Below are positions 8,246 to 18,314 of a stretch of 64,000 nt of DNA, one piece after another. Positions within the stretch are counted from its first letter, which is position 1. Every line of letters starts with the position of its first letter. Both the position numbers and the translations under genes were made by a program. This stretch comes from Sneathiella limimaris (GTDB lineage Bacteria; Pseudomonadota; Alphaproteobacteria; Sneathiellales; Sneathiellaceae). Under the pieces are notes generated by a model that saw only the letters and a list, made by a program, of their open reading frames with translations, was not told the origin of the DNA and did not search any database. The stretch is taken from positions 62,001 to 126,000 of the forward strand of contig NZ_JABBYJ010000001.1 of the NCBI RefSeq assembly GCF_012932565.1, given 5' to 3'.

Positions 8246-9586
8246 ATGATGGACTGGTACAAACTCTTATCCACCAAACGCTTTGGACAGGAAACCAAGG
8301 AACCGGTCTCGGAATCCCGAAGCCCTTTTCATAAGGATCAGGACCGAATTGTCTTTTCCAGCGCTTTCCGGCGGTTACAGGATAAGACCCAAGTGCACTC
8401 CATGACGGACAGTGATTACGTCCGCACTCGCCTCACTCATTCTATGGAAGTTGCCTCCGTCGGGCGGTCACTTGGTGCCAATGCCGGACAGGTCGTCATT
8501 GATCGGCATCTCAAAAACAGTACCTACACAGCGGCTGAATTTGGTCATATCGTCTCCGCTGCCTGCCTCGCCCATGACATCGGCAATCCGCCCTTTGGCC
8601 ATTTTGGTGAGGATACCATTCGCCACTGGTTCAAAACACGGGCTGCGGCCAAAGGTCATCTTGATGGTCTGAGCAGCGCCCAACAAAAAGACTTTCTGGA
8701 ATTTGAGGGCAACGCGCAAGGGTTTCGGGTTCTGACAAAACTGCAAAACTGGCGCCATGATGGTGGACTTCGCCTCACCTATGCGACCCTTGGAACCTTT
8801 ATGAAATATCCCCGGGTCTCCGACATTGAAAATCCGATTCCCGAAGACTTCGCCGGCAAGAAGTTCGGTATTATGCAGTCGGAACTCCCTGAATTCAGTG
8901 CGATTGCGGGTGAGCTTGGCTTGATTAAGCGCGAAAACCGCAACTACTGGTGCCGTCACCCGCTGACCTACCTGGTCGAGGCTGCTGATGACATTTGTTA
9001 TTCAGTGGTGGATATCGAGGACGGATACAAACTGGGACGCCTCGAGTTTGCCGAAACAGAGGATCTGATGCTGCGGCTTTTGGGAGAATCCCCTAATCGC
9101 TATGGGGAGATTGAGGATAATTCTGAGAAAATCTCCTACCTTCGGGCAAAATGCATTGGCCACTTGATTGGCGAGGTCTCTTCAATCTTTGCTGATTATG
9201 AGCGAGATATTCTGGAAGGCAGCTTTAAAAAAGACCTGCTGAGCTATTCCATGAACGCCAATATCTTTGAAGAGGTCAATGTCCTGTGTAAAACTCGGAT
9301 TTTCAATCACAGAGAAAGGGTTCAAGCAGAACTTCGGGGCTCAGAAATCCTGAATACTCTGTTGGAAGTCTTTTTCACCGCCAATCTGGAATGGGAAAAA
9401 CTGCTTAACGAGAAAGCCCCACCATCCCCCCGCTCCAAGGTTGTGATGAACCTGTTTGAAAATCAGCGAGACTATTCCAAGCCTTTATATGACTGGTTGC
9501 TGGATATCACGGATTTCGTCTCAGGTATGACTGACAGCTTTGCCATTCGGCAATTCAGTGACCTGAAAGGTCTAACCTCAATATAA
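8246..9586 (+). CDS. dgt: Deoxyguanosinetriphosphate triphosphohydrolase-like protein
   Basis: A 446-aa HD-domain hydrolase of the dGTPase family, which splits dNTPs into nucleoside and triphosphate. The N-terminal RSPFHKDQDRIVFSSAFRRLQDKTQV and TRLTHSMEVASVGRSLG hold the first metal-ligand His. CLAHDIGNPPFGHFGE near residue 113 is the HD motif, and EAADDICYSVVDIEDG near 245 holds the last Asp. This is the full-length form, not the short alphaproteobacterial Dgt of about 400 aa. Translation could start at 8246 or the adjacent ATG at 8249; no clear Shine-Dalgarno decides it. It probably acts in dNTP pool control. Confidence 0.9.
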   Translation: MMDWYKLLSTKRFGQETKEPVSESRSPFHKDQDRIVFSSAFRRLQDKTQVHSMTDSDYVRTRLTHSMEVASVGRSLGANAGQVVIDRHLKNSTYTAAEFGHIVSAACLAHDIGNPPFGHFGEDTIRHWFKTRAAAKGHLDGLSSAQQKDFLEFEGNAQGFRVLTKLQNWRHDGGLRLTYATLGTFMKYPRVSDIENPIPEDFAGKKFGIMQSELPEFSAIAGELGLIKRENRNYWCRHPLTYLVEAADDICYSVVDIEDGYKLGRLEFAETEDLMLRLLGESPNRYGEIEDNSEKISYLRAKCIGHLIGEVSSIFADYERDILEGSFKKDLLSYSMNANIFEEVNVLCKTRIFNHRERVQAELRGSEILNTLLEVFFTANLEWEKLLNEKAPPSPRSKVVMNLFENQRDYSKPLYDWLLDITDFVSGMTDSFAIRQFSDLKGLTSI

Positions 9587-9638
9587 CCTATACGATATGT
9601 AGAATCCTTCAATTTCCCATTAACCGTTTATTCAACTA

Positions 9639-9671
9639 TTAATAATATAAGAAGATAAGTTATATTATTAA
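9639..9671. promoter_or_regulatory. Perfect 12-bp inverted repeat just upstream of the DUF2336 gene
   Basis: Arms TTAATAATATAA (9639-9650) and TTATATTATTAA (9660-9671) are exact reverse complements around GAAGATAAG. The purine-rich loop is the only Shine-Dalgarno-like stretch before the downstream start (TTG 9673 or ATG 9682). It could be an operator for a dimeric regulator or an RNA hairpin that affects translation. There is no T-run, so it is not a standard terminator. Confidence 0.5.
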
Positions 9672-9681
9672 ATTGTTGGTT

Positions 9682-10785
9682 ATGGCTTATCACGAGTTAC
9701 ACGAAGAGTTTGTTTTTGAGGGACCTACCTCAGTATCCGTCCCTAAAGACAAGGTGGCGGCCCTTGAAGCTGTTGCTCGAAAATACTGCCTCCTCAACCC
9801 AACGGCGGAGCAAAAGATGGAAATGGCCACGGAAATAAGCCAATTGGTGAATGACCCTGATGTAAACGTGCGCGCCTCTCTCTCCCATTCAGTGATGTCC
9901 AGCCCTAATCTTGAAAAGTGGGTTGCGCTTCAGCTCGCCATGGATAAGAAAGAGGTCGCAAGCCCCATCCTCGAAAATTCCACAGTCCTTGGGCCCAAAG
10001 AGCTATTGAGCCTTTTGAAATCCGGATCCGAGGATATTCATCTGTCCATCGCCAAGCGATCCCCGCTGCAGGAGACAATCGCTGCCTATATCGCGGAACA
10101 TTCCAGTCGCCCCATTGTCATCGCCTGCCTCGCCAATCAGGCAGCTGAGTTAAATGACAGAATTTACGAAAAAATTCTCACCCGCTTTGCAAAAGACGCC
10201 GAAGTTATCGATACGCTTTTAAAACGTGGACATTTTGATGAAGACAGTAAGGCCGTGATTTGCAAGCTTCTTCCTTTATCCTACCACGAACTGGTTTTTG
10301 GAGATGAGGAGATCCCTTATCTGGTCAAATACAGACGTCGGAGAACCTTAAGCGAGGCCACGCTGGTCACCCGAATGACACTTGCCAAGGACGAGACAAA
10401 GAAAGTCCAGATTCTGGAGCAAATTACCAATGATGGGCGCTTGAGTGAAACGCTGATGCTGCGTCTGTTTCTGGTTGGCGAAGAAGAAATATTTGCAAAA
10501 GCCCTGGCAAAGAAATGTGATGTTCCCATGTCCCGCATCCGTGTCTGCCTGAAAGATCGAGCGCTTAATGTATTCCAGCAGATCCTCAAGCTTGCCCATA
10601 TTTCGCCCTATCTGCATTCCGCATTCAAGATCACCTTTCAATCCAGTCCCAACCAGTCCCTTGGTGAAAAACCGGATCCAAGTTTGGCGTTGAGCCGGAT
10701 TTGTTCGCTTTACAAGTTTGGATCTGATCTCGATCTTGATCAAACGTTGAAGTCTTTCCTGCCGATTGCGGATCCTACTGACTAG
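9682..10785 (+). CDS. DUF2336 domain-containing protein
   Basis: A 367-aa protein of the alphaproteobacterial DUF2336 family, recognised from the HEAT-like helical repeats: LVNDPDVNVRASLSHSVMSSPNLEKWVALQLA near residues 48-80, then SPILENSTVLGPKELL and RPIVIACLANQA. Proteins of this kind have no established activity; their alpha-solenoid look suggests a binding scaffold. No signal peptide or membrane segment is seen. An in-frame TTG lies at 9673; I prefer the ATG at 9682. An unusual perfect inverted repeat sits directly upstream. A 377-bp gap with no recognised gene follows. Confidence 0.8.
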   Translation: MAYHELHEEFVFEGPTSVSVPKDKVAALEAVARKYCLLNPTAEQKMEMATEISQLVNDPDVNVRASLSHSVMSSPNLEKWVALQLAMDKKEVASPILENSTVLGPKELLSLLKSGSEDIHLSIAKRSPLQETIAAYIAEHSSRPIVIACLANQAAELNDRIYEKILTRFAKDAEVIDTLLKRGHFDEDSKAVICKLLPLSYHELVFGDEEIPYLVKYRRRRTLSEATLVTRMTLAKDETKKVQILEQITNDGRLSETLMLRLFLVGEEEIFAKALAKKCDVPMSRIRVCLKDRALNVFQQILKLAHISPYLHSAFKITFQSSPNQSLGEKPDPSLALSRICSLYKFGSDLDLDQTLKSFLPIADPTD

Positions 10786-11162
10786 AAGCATTTCCGATTG
10801 TTTCTATACAGCTGGCCGCAATCAGGTTATCCTAATCGCAAAAGTTGAAGTTTCTGTTGGGGTTTCAGTTCAAGAGACTGGACTACAGTCCTCGGGCCCT
10901 GGATGACAGATGCTTGGATCCTTGAGGGAGGGACGACGTTTGCGTTGTAATAGGTAGCATGAATTCTTCATCTTATAGTGTTCACTTTTCCATGCGTCTG
11001 GTGACGAGCACTTATTTACCACTGCCCCTGTTCGAAAATTCTAAAACATTCAATCGAAGCGGCCATGCTATTGGCCAAAACCGTGACTGAACATGCGGGG
11101 CGCGCCCACAAATAGACAAGCCATCGCTTGTCAGAATAATGACAGAAAACATGGAGACCATC
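10786..11162. other. Intergenic gap without a recognised gene
   Basis: These 377 bp hold no convincing ORF, tRNA or known RNA. Short imperfect dyads occur, such as GGACT/AGTCC near 10879 and GGCCA/TGGCC near 11062, but nothing resembling 6S, SRP, RNase P or tmRNA. The promoter of the downstream DsbA-like gene presumably lies here. Confidence 0.5.
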
Positions 11163-11765
11163 ATGCCCACCACCATTGACTATTACGTAAGTCTATCATC
11201 CCCCTGGACTTATATGGGGCATCGACGCCTGGCAGATATGGCGGAAAAATACGGCGCTAAGATCAATTTCATGCCAGTTGATCTAACACAAGTTTTTCCA
11301 GTAACAGGCGGCCTGCCGCTTAATAAGCGCGCACCAGCTCGCCAAAAATATCGATTGATGGAGTTGGATAGATGGCGGATGGAGTTAAATATACCGCTGA
11401 ATATTCACCCCAAATTTTTCCCGGTTGATAGCACCGACGCCAGCAAGGTTTGCCTCGTTGCCGCTGAAGAAGGCGCTGACGCCTTCGGATTGGCCGAAGA
11501 ATATATGAAAGGGGTCTGGGCCAGGGAGCAGAATATTGCCGACCCAGAGACCATAATCGAAATCGCAAACGAGTTCGGCCTGAACGGTCGAGATCTCTAT
11601 GAAAAATCGCAAGACCAGAAATACGCTGATCGTTTCATGCAATACTCAAAAGACGCTATCGAAAAAGGCGTATTTGGCGCACCGTCTTATGTGATTGGCG
11701 AAGAAATATTCTGGGGCCAGGATCGCCTCAATTTTGTAGAAAAGAAGCTAAAAGCCGGAGACTAA
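11163..11765 (+). CDS. 2-hydroxychromene-2-carboxylate isomerase / DsbA-family oxidoreductase
   Basis: A 200-aa protein of the GST-kappa/HCCA isomerase branch of the thioredoxin fold. IDYYVSLSSPWTYMGHRRL at the N-terminus carries the Ser (in place of a Cys pair) typical of HCCA isomerases. GVFGAPSYVIGEEIFWGQDRLNFVE near the C-terminus is the family signature with the cis-Pro. Such enzymes isomerise 2-hydroxychromene-2-carboxylate or related aromatic degradation products using glutathione. An ATG at 11139 is in frame, but GGAGA at 11153-11157 points to 11163. It is followed after 3 bp by an esterase, so the two are one operon. The true substrate is uncertain. Confidence 0.87.
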   Translation: MPTTIDYYVSLSSPWTYMGHRRLADMAEKYGAKINFMPVDLTQVFPVTGGLPLNKRAPARQKYRLMELDRWRMELNIPLNIHPKFFPVDSTDASKVCLVAAEEGADAFGLAEEYMKGVWAREQNIADPETIIEIANEFGLNGRDLYEKSQDQKYADRFMQYSKDAIEKGVFGAPSYVIGEEIFWGQDRLNFVEKKLKAGD

Positions 11766-11768
11766 ATC

Positions 11769-12716
11769 ATGAGTCTGGATCCACAAGCCAAATGGGTGCT
11801 TGATATTGCCATCGAAGCCAAAGTTCCTCCTCTTGAGGAAATGACAGCTACGGAAGCCAAGGCCGCCTATGAAGAACGGGCGCAAAAGCTGTGCCTGAAA
11901 GACATACCAATTGGGAAAACAGAAGATCTGGATATTCCCGGACCTAATGGTGATATTCCGTTGCGGATTTATACACCTGTCAGTGGCGGTGAAAACTTAC
12001 CGGTAGTGGTTTACTATCACGGGGGTGGCTGGGTTATCGGCAGCCGGGACAGCCATGATGCCCTTTGTCGGCAAATCAGCAATGAAGGCACATTCCTGGT
12101 TGTCTCAGTCGATTATCGCATGGGCCCAGAAGCCCCATTTCCGGCAGCCCCGACAGACTGCCTCGCTGCCTATGAATGGGTACTTGCCCATATTGCCAAT
12201 CATGGTGGCAACCCCAAAGCCGTCGCCGTTGCAGGTGATAGTGCCGGTGGAAACCTGAGTGCAGTTGTCAGCCTGATGGCAAGAGAAGCGGATCTTCCCA
12301 TTCCTGCGTTTCAATGGCTGATCTATCCGGCGACTAACATGCATATGGAAACAGAATCCCACGAAGCGCTCGCGGAAGGCTATTTCCTCACCCGGGACCT
12401 GATGACCTGGTTTCAGGGACATTATCTGCCAAGTTCCAAAGACAGAAATGACTGGCGCGCCTCTCCGCTACTGGCTGAAAGCCTGAAGGGTCTTCCACCG
12501 GCGCTTGTTCAAACCGCGGGATATGATCCATTAAAGGATGAAGGCAAAGCGTTCGCAGATCGACTGGCTGAGGAAGGAAATACTGTGGCTTACACTGAAT
12601 ATCCGGGCATGATCCACGGGTTTATCAATCTCGGTGGGGCAATTGATACTGCAAATGTCGCAATTAACGAGGGAGTAACTGCGTTAAAAGCGGCTTTCCA
12701 AAATCACAAAGCTTAG
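11769..12716 (+). CDS. Alpha/beta hydrolase, HSL-type esterase
   Basis: A 315-aa carboxylesterase of the hormone-sensitive-lipase (bacterial family IV) type. The oxyanion-hole motif is VVYYHGGGWVIGSRD near residue 82 and the nucleophile elbow is VAGDSAGGNLSA near 156. The acid lies in the QTAGYDPLKDEG region near 250, and the catalytic His is in MIHGFINLGG near 283. No signal peptide is seen, so it is cytoplasmic. It starts 3 bp after the HCCA-isomerase-like gene and ends at a bidirectional terminator. Pairing with a glutathione-dependent isomerase suggests ester or aromatic compound breakdown, which is inference. Confidence 0.92.
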   Translation: MSLDPQAKWVLDIAIEAKVPPLEEMTATEAKAAYEERAQKLCLKDIPIGKTEDLDIPGPNGDIPLRIYTPVSGGENLPVVVYYHGGGWVIGSRDSHDALCRQISNEGTFLVVSVDYRMGPEAPFPAAPTDCLAAYEWVLAHIANHGGNPKAVAVAGDSAGGNLSAVVSLMAREADLPIPAFQWLIYPATNMHMETESHEALAEGYFLTRDLMTWFQGHYLPSSKDRNDWRASPLLAESLKGLPPALVQTAGYDPLKDEGKAFADRLAEEGNTVAYTEYPGMIHGFINLGGAIDTANVAINEGVTALKAAFQNHKA

Positions 12717-12740
12717 CCAAAGCGAGGCATATGGCATAAA

Positions 12741-12767
12741 AAAAACGGGCCAAGTTGGCCCGTTTTT
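12741..12767. terminator. Bidirectional intrinsic terminator
   Basis: AAAAACGGGCCAA and TTGGCCCGTTTTT (13-bp arms around one G) form a perfect dyad between the convergent esterase and iron-binding-protein genes. Each strand ends in a T-run, so it can stop both transcripts. Confidence 0.92.
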
Positions 12768-12796
12768 CAATTTCAAAACAGTTGCCTGAGCTTCGT

Positions 12797-13819
12797 TTAG
12801 CGCCAGCCAACCCGATCAAAGATTTTGACAGCTTCCGCCTGTTGATCTGCAACTTTATCAAGGCCGATCGCATCGAATTTATGCTCACCCCAAGCGGCTA
12901 CAACCTTGTCGATCTGAACGCCAGCTTTCACTGGATACTCAAAGTTGGAAGAAGCATAGAATTCCTGCGCGGTATCATCTGACAAGAAGTTAATCAGTTT
13001 GATTGCATTTTCCTTATTCTTTGAGGCCTTAGTTACTGCAACACCAGAAATATTCACATGGGCACCACGGTCATTCTGGTTTGGCCAGAAGATCGCTACT
13101 TTATCAGCAGCTTCGCGCTGGGCTTCATCTTTAGAAGTCAGCATTTTGCCGTAATAGTATGTGTTCCCGATCGCGATATCACATTCACCAGCTGCTGCAG
13201 CCTTGATCTGATCCCGATCGCCGCCTTGTGGCTTACGCGCCAAGTTTTCCTTAATCCCAGCTGCCCAGGCTTCAGCTTTTTCAGCCCCCAGATGTGCAAC
13301 CAAAGATGCCAGCATGGACTGGTTGTAAACATTGGAAGATGACCGCACGCAAATCCGGCCTTTCCATTTTGGATCCGCCAAGTCTTCATAAGTGGAAAGA
13401 TCAGAAGGCTTCACACGATCTTTAGCGTAGAAGACAACCCGGCTACGAACCGTCAAGCCATACCAATATCCCTCCGGATCCCGATACTGGCTTGGAATAT
13501 TCGCTTCAGCCTGCTCCGCCTTTACAGGTTGCAACACGCCAGCTTCCTTGTGCTCAGCCAGACGACTAATATCTACGGTCAAAATTGCGTCTGCAGGGCT
13601 ATTCATCCCCTCAGCTTTCAGGCGCTCCAGCATCCCTTTTTTAGCAAAGACGACATTGACCTTAATTCCGGTTTCCTTCTCAAATTCCTCCAGGATCGGA
13701 CGGATTAGTTTTTCCTGCCGATAGGAGTAAAGATTAACCTCGCTAGCAAAAGCACTAGCGGAAAAAACGAAAGAAGATATAGCCGTTGCTGCTGCCAAAG
13801 CAAACTTACCGAGCCGCAT
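12797..13819 (-). CDS. Ferric iron ABC transporter substrate-binding protein
   Basis: A 340-aa protein of the FbpA/FutA (class III periplasmic binding protein) family, which binds Fe3+ in the periplasm. The signal peptide MRLGKFALAAATAISSFVFS...AFA is clear. EVNLYSYRQEKLIRPILEEFEKETGI and the tyrosines in GNTYYYGKML near residue 223, usual iron ligands, support the call. An in-frame TTG lies at 13837, but the ATG at 13819 follows AGGAAGGG with good spacing. No permease or ATPase gene adjoins it, so these must lie elsewhere. It follows the hybrid kinase on the same strand, with a 116-bp gap that probably holds its own promoter. Confidence 0.92.
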   Translation of the reverse strand: MRLGKFALAAATAISSFVFSASAFASEVNLYSYRQEKLIRPILEEFEKETGIKVNVVFAKKGMLERLKAEGMNSPADAILTVDISRLAEHKEAGVLQPVKAEQAEANIPSQYRDPEGYWYGLTVRSRVVFYAKDRVKPSDLSTYEDLADPKWKGRICVRSSSNVYNQSMLASLVAHLGAEKAEAWAAGIKENLARKPQGGDRDQIKAAAAGECDIAIGNTYYYGKMLTSKDEAQREAADKVAIFWPNQNDRGAHVNISGVAVTKASKNKENAIKLINFLSDDTAQEFYASSNFEYPVKAGVQIDKVVAAWGEHKFDAIGLDKVADQQAEAVKIFDRVGWR

Positions 13820-13893
13820 TTGAGTTCCCTTCCTCAATAATATTAAGAGTTATTTGCAAAGCAATATAAAGCATTTGCGTCATACTTCAATTC

Positions 13894-13912
13894 ATTATGA
13901 GAACTATTCGCA
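13894..13912 (-). promoter_or_regulatory. Weak candidate iron-responsive box upstream of the ferric-binding-protein gene
   Basis: On the minus strand, TGCGAATAGTTCTCATAAT resembles half of a Fur-type box and lies about 75 bp before the start codon. The match is loose and rests mainly on the expectation that this gene is iron-controlled. Confidence 0.2.
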
Positions 13913-13935
13913 ACTTTTCTCAAAATTAGGAAAAA

Positions 13936-16900
13936 TCAGCCGCGCAAAACCTTCTTATAACCAAGGAACCCCCGCCAAACGGCAACAGTATCTGCAATCG
14001 TTTTCTGCAATTGAGGCAAGAGAGCTTTCAACTGATCTAAATCGTCCACAACAGCTTCCATCTCTTTTGCAACGGCAGCGAGACGAAGTGCCAAAAACTG
14101 CGCAGCTGAGCCCTTCATTGTATGACAGCAGGCTTTAATGGCCGCTATATCTCGTGTTTCTATCGCCTGCTCAAGGGTAACAAGAAGCTCATGCTGGCTC
14201 AAAATTGAGGCTTCAACAATAGTGACAAAAGCTTCCTGCCCCAACACTCTGCGCATGTCCTCCAGCCCGTCATCATCCACCAGTACATATTCCGTGAACT
14301 GGTCATTAAAATCGGCGTTTGCGGCTTGCCGCAGTTTGAGGATTGAGGCTTCCTCCCCTTTCGGCACATGTATTTGATCACCCATCACATCATTGATCAC
14401 ATTCAGAAGGGTGATCCGCTCAAAGGGTTTAGTGACGCAGTCATTCATGCCCGCCTCTTCATAACTCTCTCGGTGTTCCTTCATAGCATCTGCAGTCAAG
14501 GCAATGATGGGAATATCTTTTTTGGTTGGATCTTCAGATTGCCGTATCATCCGAGTTGCATCAGGACCACTCATTTCAGGCATGCGCACATCCATCAGAA
14601 TGAGATCGAAAGTCCCATTTTTATGCTTGCTAACGGCCTCCGCCCCGTTTTCGGCAATATCAAAACTATGACCCATCTTCTTCAAGGTTTCAGACACAAT
14701 GATCTGGTTCACTTTGTTATCCTCTGCCACCAGGATGTGAAGTGGCCGGGCTGTTACGAACTCCTGCTCCCTGCTTCTAACCAGTTCTGGAGACACTTCT
14801 TTTTCAGCAGGAACATATGGAATAGTGAACCAGAAAGTACTTCCCTTACCAATTTCACTTTCGACACCAATTTGACCACCGCTTAAATTGATCAGCTTTT
14901 GGCAAATGGCAAGGCCAAGCCCTGTCCCATGGTATTTACGGGAGATAGAGGCATCGGCCTGACTGAATTCGCTGAAAATGACCTCAAGTGTTTCTTCGTT
15001 CATGCCAATGCCATCATCTGCTACATCGAAACGCAGATAAGGGCCCGAAACGCTTTCTTCTCTCAACTGAACAGAAACCTTGATTTTCCCTTTGTGGGTA
15101 AACTTGACCGCATTTCCAACCAGGTTGATCAGCACCTGACGCAAGCGAGTGGGATCCGCATTAACAGAAGTTGGAACATTTTCAGCCATATCCAAGTCAA
15201 GCTCCACATCTTCCATCTTTGCCAATTTATCACTGAAGAGTTCGAGTGAGCCTTCCACCAACTCAGGCAGATGGAAATCGAGCATTTCCAGTTCCATTTT
15301 TCCGGCATCCAGCTTGGACATATCCAGAATATCATTGATAATCGTCAGCAGGGATTTTGTCGCTTCGATGATCTTCTCAACCCGATCCTTGCTGGCGTCG
15401 CTCAACTCATCTTCCAACAGCATTTCAGCGAACCCAATAACACCGGTCATCGGCGTTCTGATTTCATGGCTCATAGACGCAAGGAATTGAGACTTGGCCT
15501 GGTTAGCCTGCTCAGCTCTTTCTTTCTGAACCCGGATTTCCTGAGTTCGCTGCTGAACAGATTTTTCCAGGTTCGCATTCACCTGGTGCAGATCCTTCAT
15601 GGATTTCTGCAAATCCCGCTGGGTCTGGCGCATATTGGTCACGTCCTGAACAATACCGGACACGTAGCGAATTTCGCCATGCTTATCATACTGAGGATCA
15701 ACAAATGAGAGGACCTCCCGGATGCTGCCATCCATATGCTGAAGGCGATATTCCAGTTTAAACGGTTGACCGCGCGAAATCCCGAGCCGCTGCTCTTCGA
15801 CAACCCGAGCCAGATCATCTGGATGAACACAGGCTTGAAACCGTTCAAAACTGGCAGGTGTATCCTTAGGAACACCGTAGATCGCGCACAAATGAGGAGA
15901 CCATTCTTCCTCTTCTTTCACCATATCCAGGTTCCAATATCCAATATCGGCAACCTTCTGCGCCCGCATCAGGCTCAGCTTGCTGGTCTCCAGGCGGTCA
16001 GTCAATACGCGCCGCTCTTCAACCTCACGGCGCAAATTGGTTCCTGCTTCGCTCATTTTATCCAGCATCTGATTAAAGCGGATGGCAAGATCCTGAAACT
16101 CTGAAGGGCCAACGAGAGGTGCGCGCTCTGTAAAGGTCTCCCTTTCCCGAATATTATCTGCAGTCTTGGCTATCAAACCGACAGGTTTGCCAACAATCCG
16201 CAGAACCATGAGGCTACTTAAAACCAAGATCAGCAGAAAGACAATAGACAGAACGGCGAAGACCAATGCCACTTGTTCTGATAGCTGAAGAGCCTGGATC
16301 GTTTGCTCGCCCGAAAAAATACGAAGTTGCTCGTATCCCGGCACTAATGCTGATGTGATTATCCAGTCACTGTTTTGCTGATCCGGTTCCGAGGTCAGCT
16401 GAACCTGCTGAAAACCTTCAGAGCGGGCCTTAAGGATTGTTTTATTCTGCCCCTCCAACCGGATGGTCGTTTCCTCAGATATAGACGGAGAACTGAGTAG
16501 CGCTGGCAGGCTCTCAGCGGGATAATAAACCACCAGCGCTCCTTCGGCTATATCATCAAAGAAGACTGGCACAGCCAATAATAGGAAGCTTGGTGTAATT
16601 TCCAGGAAGACCTCGCCAGCCATGACAGTTTCTGTCCAGTGATATTCCGTTAAGAAGTCCACCAGATTCAATCCCGAGCAATCTGTTATGGCGCGCCCGC
16701 GATAATCAGTCAGGCAGATTTCTTCTTTTTTCGTGTTGGCCAAGCGAACAGAATTAAAAAACAGGGACAGCCGATTGTTCCGAGTTTGCTCATCAATCAC
16801 ACTGTTAATCACAAGGCTGTTTTCCGACATCGCCCGCACTGAATCCACCAACAGATCAATTCGAAGCGCAATTGTATTTGCCGTTTGCTCCACCTGACGC

Positions 16901-17070
16901 TGCAAGCGATCCTGCACCCCTTGAGATAGTGTCTGCTTGACATAGTAAGTCGCAACAACGGAGCAAATGACCACCATAACAATAGCGGGCAGGGTTACCC
17001 GCAAGTTCAAATAACTTGAGAGTTTTCGCCTGTTTTGTGACGTTTCGTTATGTTTCGTCGGACGCGTCAA
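13936..17070 (-). CDS. Hybrid sensor histidine kinase with HAMP, PAS, receiver and HPt domains
   Basis: A 1044-aa inner-membrane kinase. Seen in order: TM helix 24-44, a periplasmic sensor domain of about 220 residues, TM helix 266-293, HAMP about 290-345, PAS about 370-480, a coiled-coil link, HisKA with H535 in [10 protein letters not shown], and HATPase with N-, G1- and G2-type boxes ([29 protein letters not shown]). A receiver with D827 in LILMDVRMP and an HPt with H983 in [12 protein letters not shown] follow. All phosphotransfer residues are present, so a full His-Asp-His relay is expected. The start is TTG at 17070, overlapping the upstream gene's stop (TTGA), with GGAG 8 nt before. 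The final response regulator is not adjacent. Confidence 0.95.
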   Translation of the reverse strand: MTRPTKHNETSQNRRKLSSYLNLRVTLPAIVMVVICSVVATYYVKQTLSQGVQDRLQRQVEQTANTIALRIDLLVDSVRAMSENSLVINSVIDEQTRNNRLSLFFNSVRLANTKKEEICLTDYRGRAITDCSGLNLVDFLTEYHWTETVMAGEVFLEITPSFLLLAVPVFFDDIAEGALVVYYPAESLPALLSSPSISEETTIRLEGQNKTILKARSEGFQQVQLTSEPDQQNSDWIITSALVPGYEQLRIFSGEQTIQALQLSEQVALVFAVLSIVFLLILVLSSLMVLRIVGKPVGLIAKTADNIRERETFTERAPLVGPSEFQDLAIRFNQMLDKMSEAGTNLRREVEERRVLTDRLETSKLSLMRAQKVADIGYWNLDMVKEEEEWSPHLCAIYGVPKDTPASFERFQACVHPDDLARVVEEQRLGISRGQPFKLEYRLQHMDGSIREVLSFVDPQYDKHGEIRYVSGIVQDVTNMRQTQRDLQKSMKDLHQVNANLEKSVQQRTQEIRVQKERAEQANQAKSQFLASMSHEIRTPMTGVIGFAEMLLEDELSDASKDRVEKIIEATKSLLTIINDILDMSKLDAGKMELEMLDFHLPELVEGSLELFSDKLAKMEDVELDLDMAENVPTSVNADPTRLRQVLINLVGNAVKFTHKGKIKVSVQLREESVSGPYLRFDVADDGIGMNEETLEVIFSEFSQADASISRKYHGTGLGLAICQKLINLSGGQIGVESEIGKGSTFWFTIPYVPAEKEVSPELVRSREQEFVTARPLHILVAEDNKVNQIIVSETLKKMGHSFDIAENGAEAVSKHKNGTFDLILMDVRMPEMSGPDATRMIRQSEDPTKKDIPIIALTADAMKEHRESYEEAGMNDCVTKPFERITLLNVINDVMGDQIHVPKGEEASILKLRQAANADFNDQFTEYVLVDDDGLEDMRRVLGQEAFVTIVEASILSQHELLVTLEQAIETRDIAAIKACCHTMKGSAAQFLALRLAAVAKEMEAVVDDLDQLKALLPQLQKTIADTVAVWRGFLGYKKVLRG

Positions 17071-18263
17071 TCAACTGTCTCCAGGGGAATTATTTCACCG
17101 TTCTCCCCATAGCGGGCTAATCTGAAATCGGTTCTATCCAGCGCATCATGCCGGGTTTCCGTAAATGGCTTCTCATACACGCGGACAAGACCTTCATAAC
17201 GGTCCAATTTCTCCAACGCTGCTCTGACAGCATCGCGATCCGAAGAGTTTGCCCGCTTTAACGCGCGTGCAAGCAGATGTATGAGATCATAAGCATGCGC
17301 CGTACCGACGGGAGATACGATGGCTGCCAGTTCTTTTGATGTGTCGAATTGCTGATAGTATTTTTCTATTATTCTTTCTGCGACCTCAGAGCGTGTCGGC
17401 GAAAAGAAAGAATAGGTTTGCAAGAAGGTGAGTTCAATCTTGTCGCTGTAGCCTTCAATCAGCTTGGGAAAGTCGGCACCAGTTATCCCCCAATGGGAGA
17501 TAATCGGAACCCGCTGTTTTTCCAGTAAGTTTGCCATGTCCTGAACGAGAAAAACTGCCTCTCGCGCGTTGGACACCAGCATGATCACATCGCATCGTTT
17601 TTTGGAAAACTCTGCAAGAATGTTCCTAAAGCTTTTTGCCCCCCAGTTGAACCACTGTGTATCAGGTAAAGTTACTCCAAACTTCTGGGCAGCTTTTTGA
17701 AATCCATTCTGATTTGATCGCCCCCAACCTGTATTTTCCAACAGCAAGCAAGGGCTTCTAAAACCTTGTTTTATGGCCTGATCCAGTAAATATTCACTGG
17801 CAAATTCATCACGAACAGAAACGCGAAAAACGTAGTTGGGGGAGTACCCGTTATCAATAATCGTTGTGCCAGCGGCCCAGGGAACCAAGTAGGGAACCTT
17901 TTCTTGATGGATAAGCTCCAACTCTGCAAGTACTACTGGCGTATGGAGACCTCCTAAAATAGCGACCAGTTCGGGAACCGCACTTAAATCAAGGACGTTG
18001 TCTTTCCCCCTTGCGGGGTTGCCCCTGTGATCTGTGATCATCAACTCAAGTGGACGACCTAAAACGCCTCCTTGCTGATTAATTTCTGAGATCGCAATTT
18101 TGGCTCCGCGCTCAATCGCAGTACCAGCAAGCTTGGTGCTGCCAGACATGTCTGCATTCAGACCGATTACGATCGGATCACTTGGTGCGGCAAATGCCAA
18201 GCTGGCACTCACCCATAAAATTAGCGAGTTCAAAAAAAGGAAAGGCTTCAATCGGCACTCCAT
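17067..18263 (-). CDS. Periplasmic binding protein of the branched-chain amino acid type, paired with the sensor kinase
   Basis: A 398-aa type 1 periplasmic binding protein (Peripla_BP_6/LivJ-like). It has a signal peptide ([22 protein letters not shown]), then [29 protein letters not shown] and [18 protein letters not shown], the usual N-lobe signature. [23 protein letters not shown] and [17 protein letters not shown] follow. No ABC permease or ATPase is nearby. Instead its stop overlaps the kinase start by 4 nt, so the two are translationally coupled. By analogy with LuxP/LuxQ and TorT/TorS it probably loads a ligand and signals to the kinase's periplasmic domain. An in-frame TTG at 18269 is possible; I prefer ATG 18263. 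The ligand is unknown. Confidence 0.9.
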   Translation of the reverse strand: MECRLKPFLFLNSLILWVSASLAFAAPSDPIVIGLNADMSGSTKLAGTAIERGAKIAISEINQQGGVLGRPLELMITDHRGNPARGKDNVLDLSAVPELVAILGGLHTPVVLAELELIHQEKVPYLVPWAAGTTIIDNGYSPNYVFRVSVRDEFASEYLLDQAIKQGFRSPCLLLENTGWGRSNQNGFQKAAQKFGVTLPDTQWFNWGAKSFRNILAEFSKKRCDVIMLVSNAREAVFLVQDMANLLEKQRVPIISHWGITGADFPKLIEGYSDKIELTFLQTYSFFSPTRSEVAERIIEKYYQQFDTSKELAAIVSPVGTAHAYDLIHLLARALKRANSSDRDAVRAALEKLDRYEGLVRVYEKPFTETRHDALDRTDFRLARYGENGEIIPLETVD

Positions 18264-18314
18264 CCACAAGATTTCTGTCCAGAAACTGTCACGCTACGCT
18301 TAAGTCCAAAATCT

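Noticed and set aside
10786-11162. Possible non-coding RNA gene in the longest gap
   Set aside because: Only short imperfect hairpins are visible and no 6S, SRP, RNase P or tmRNA landmarks; nothing beyond the promoter can be supported.
13936-17070. Idea that the kinase and binding protein belong to a classic ABC operon
   Set aside because: No permease or ATPase exists on either side; flanks are a LysR gene and a ferric-binding-protein gene of another class.
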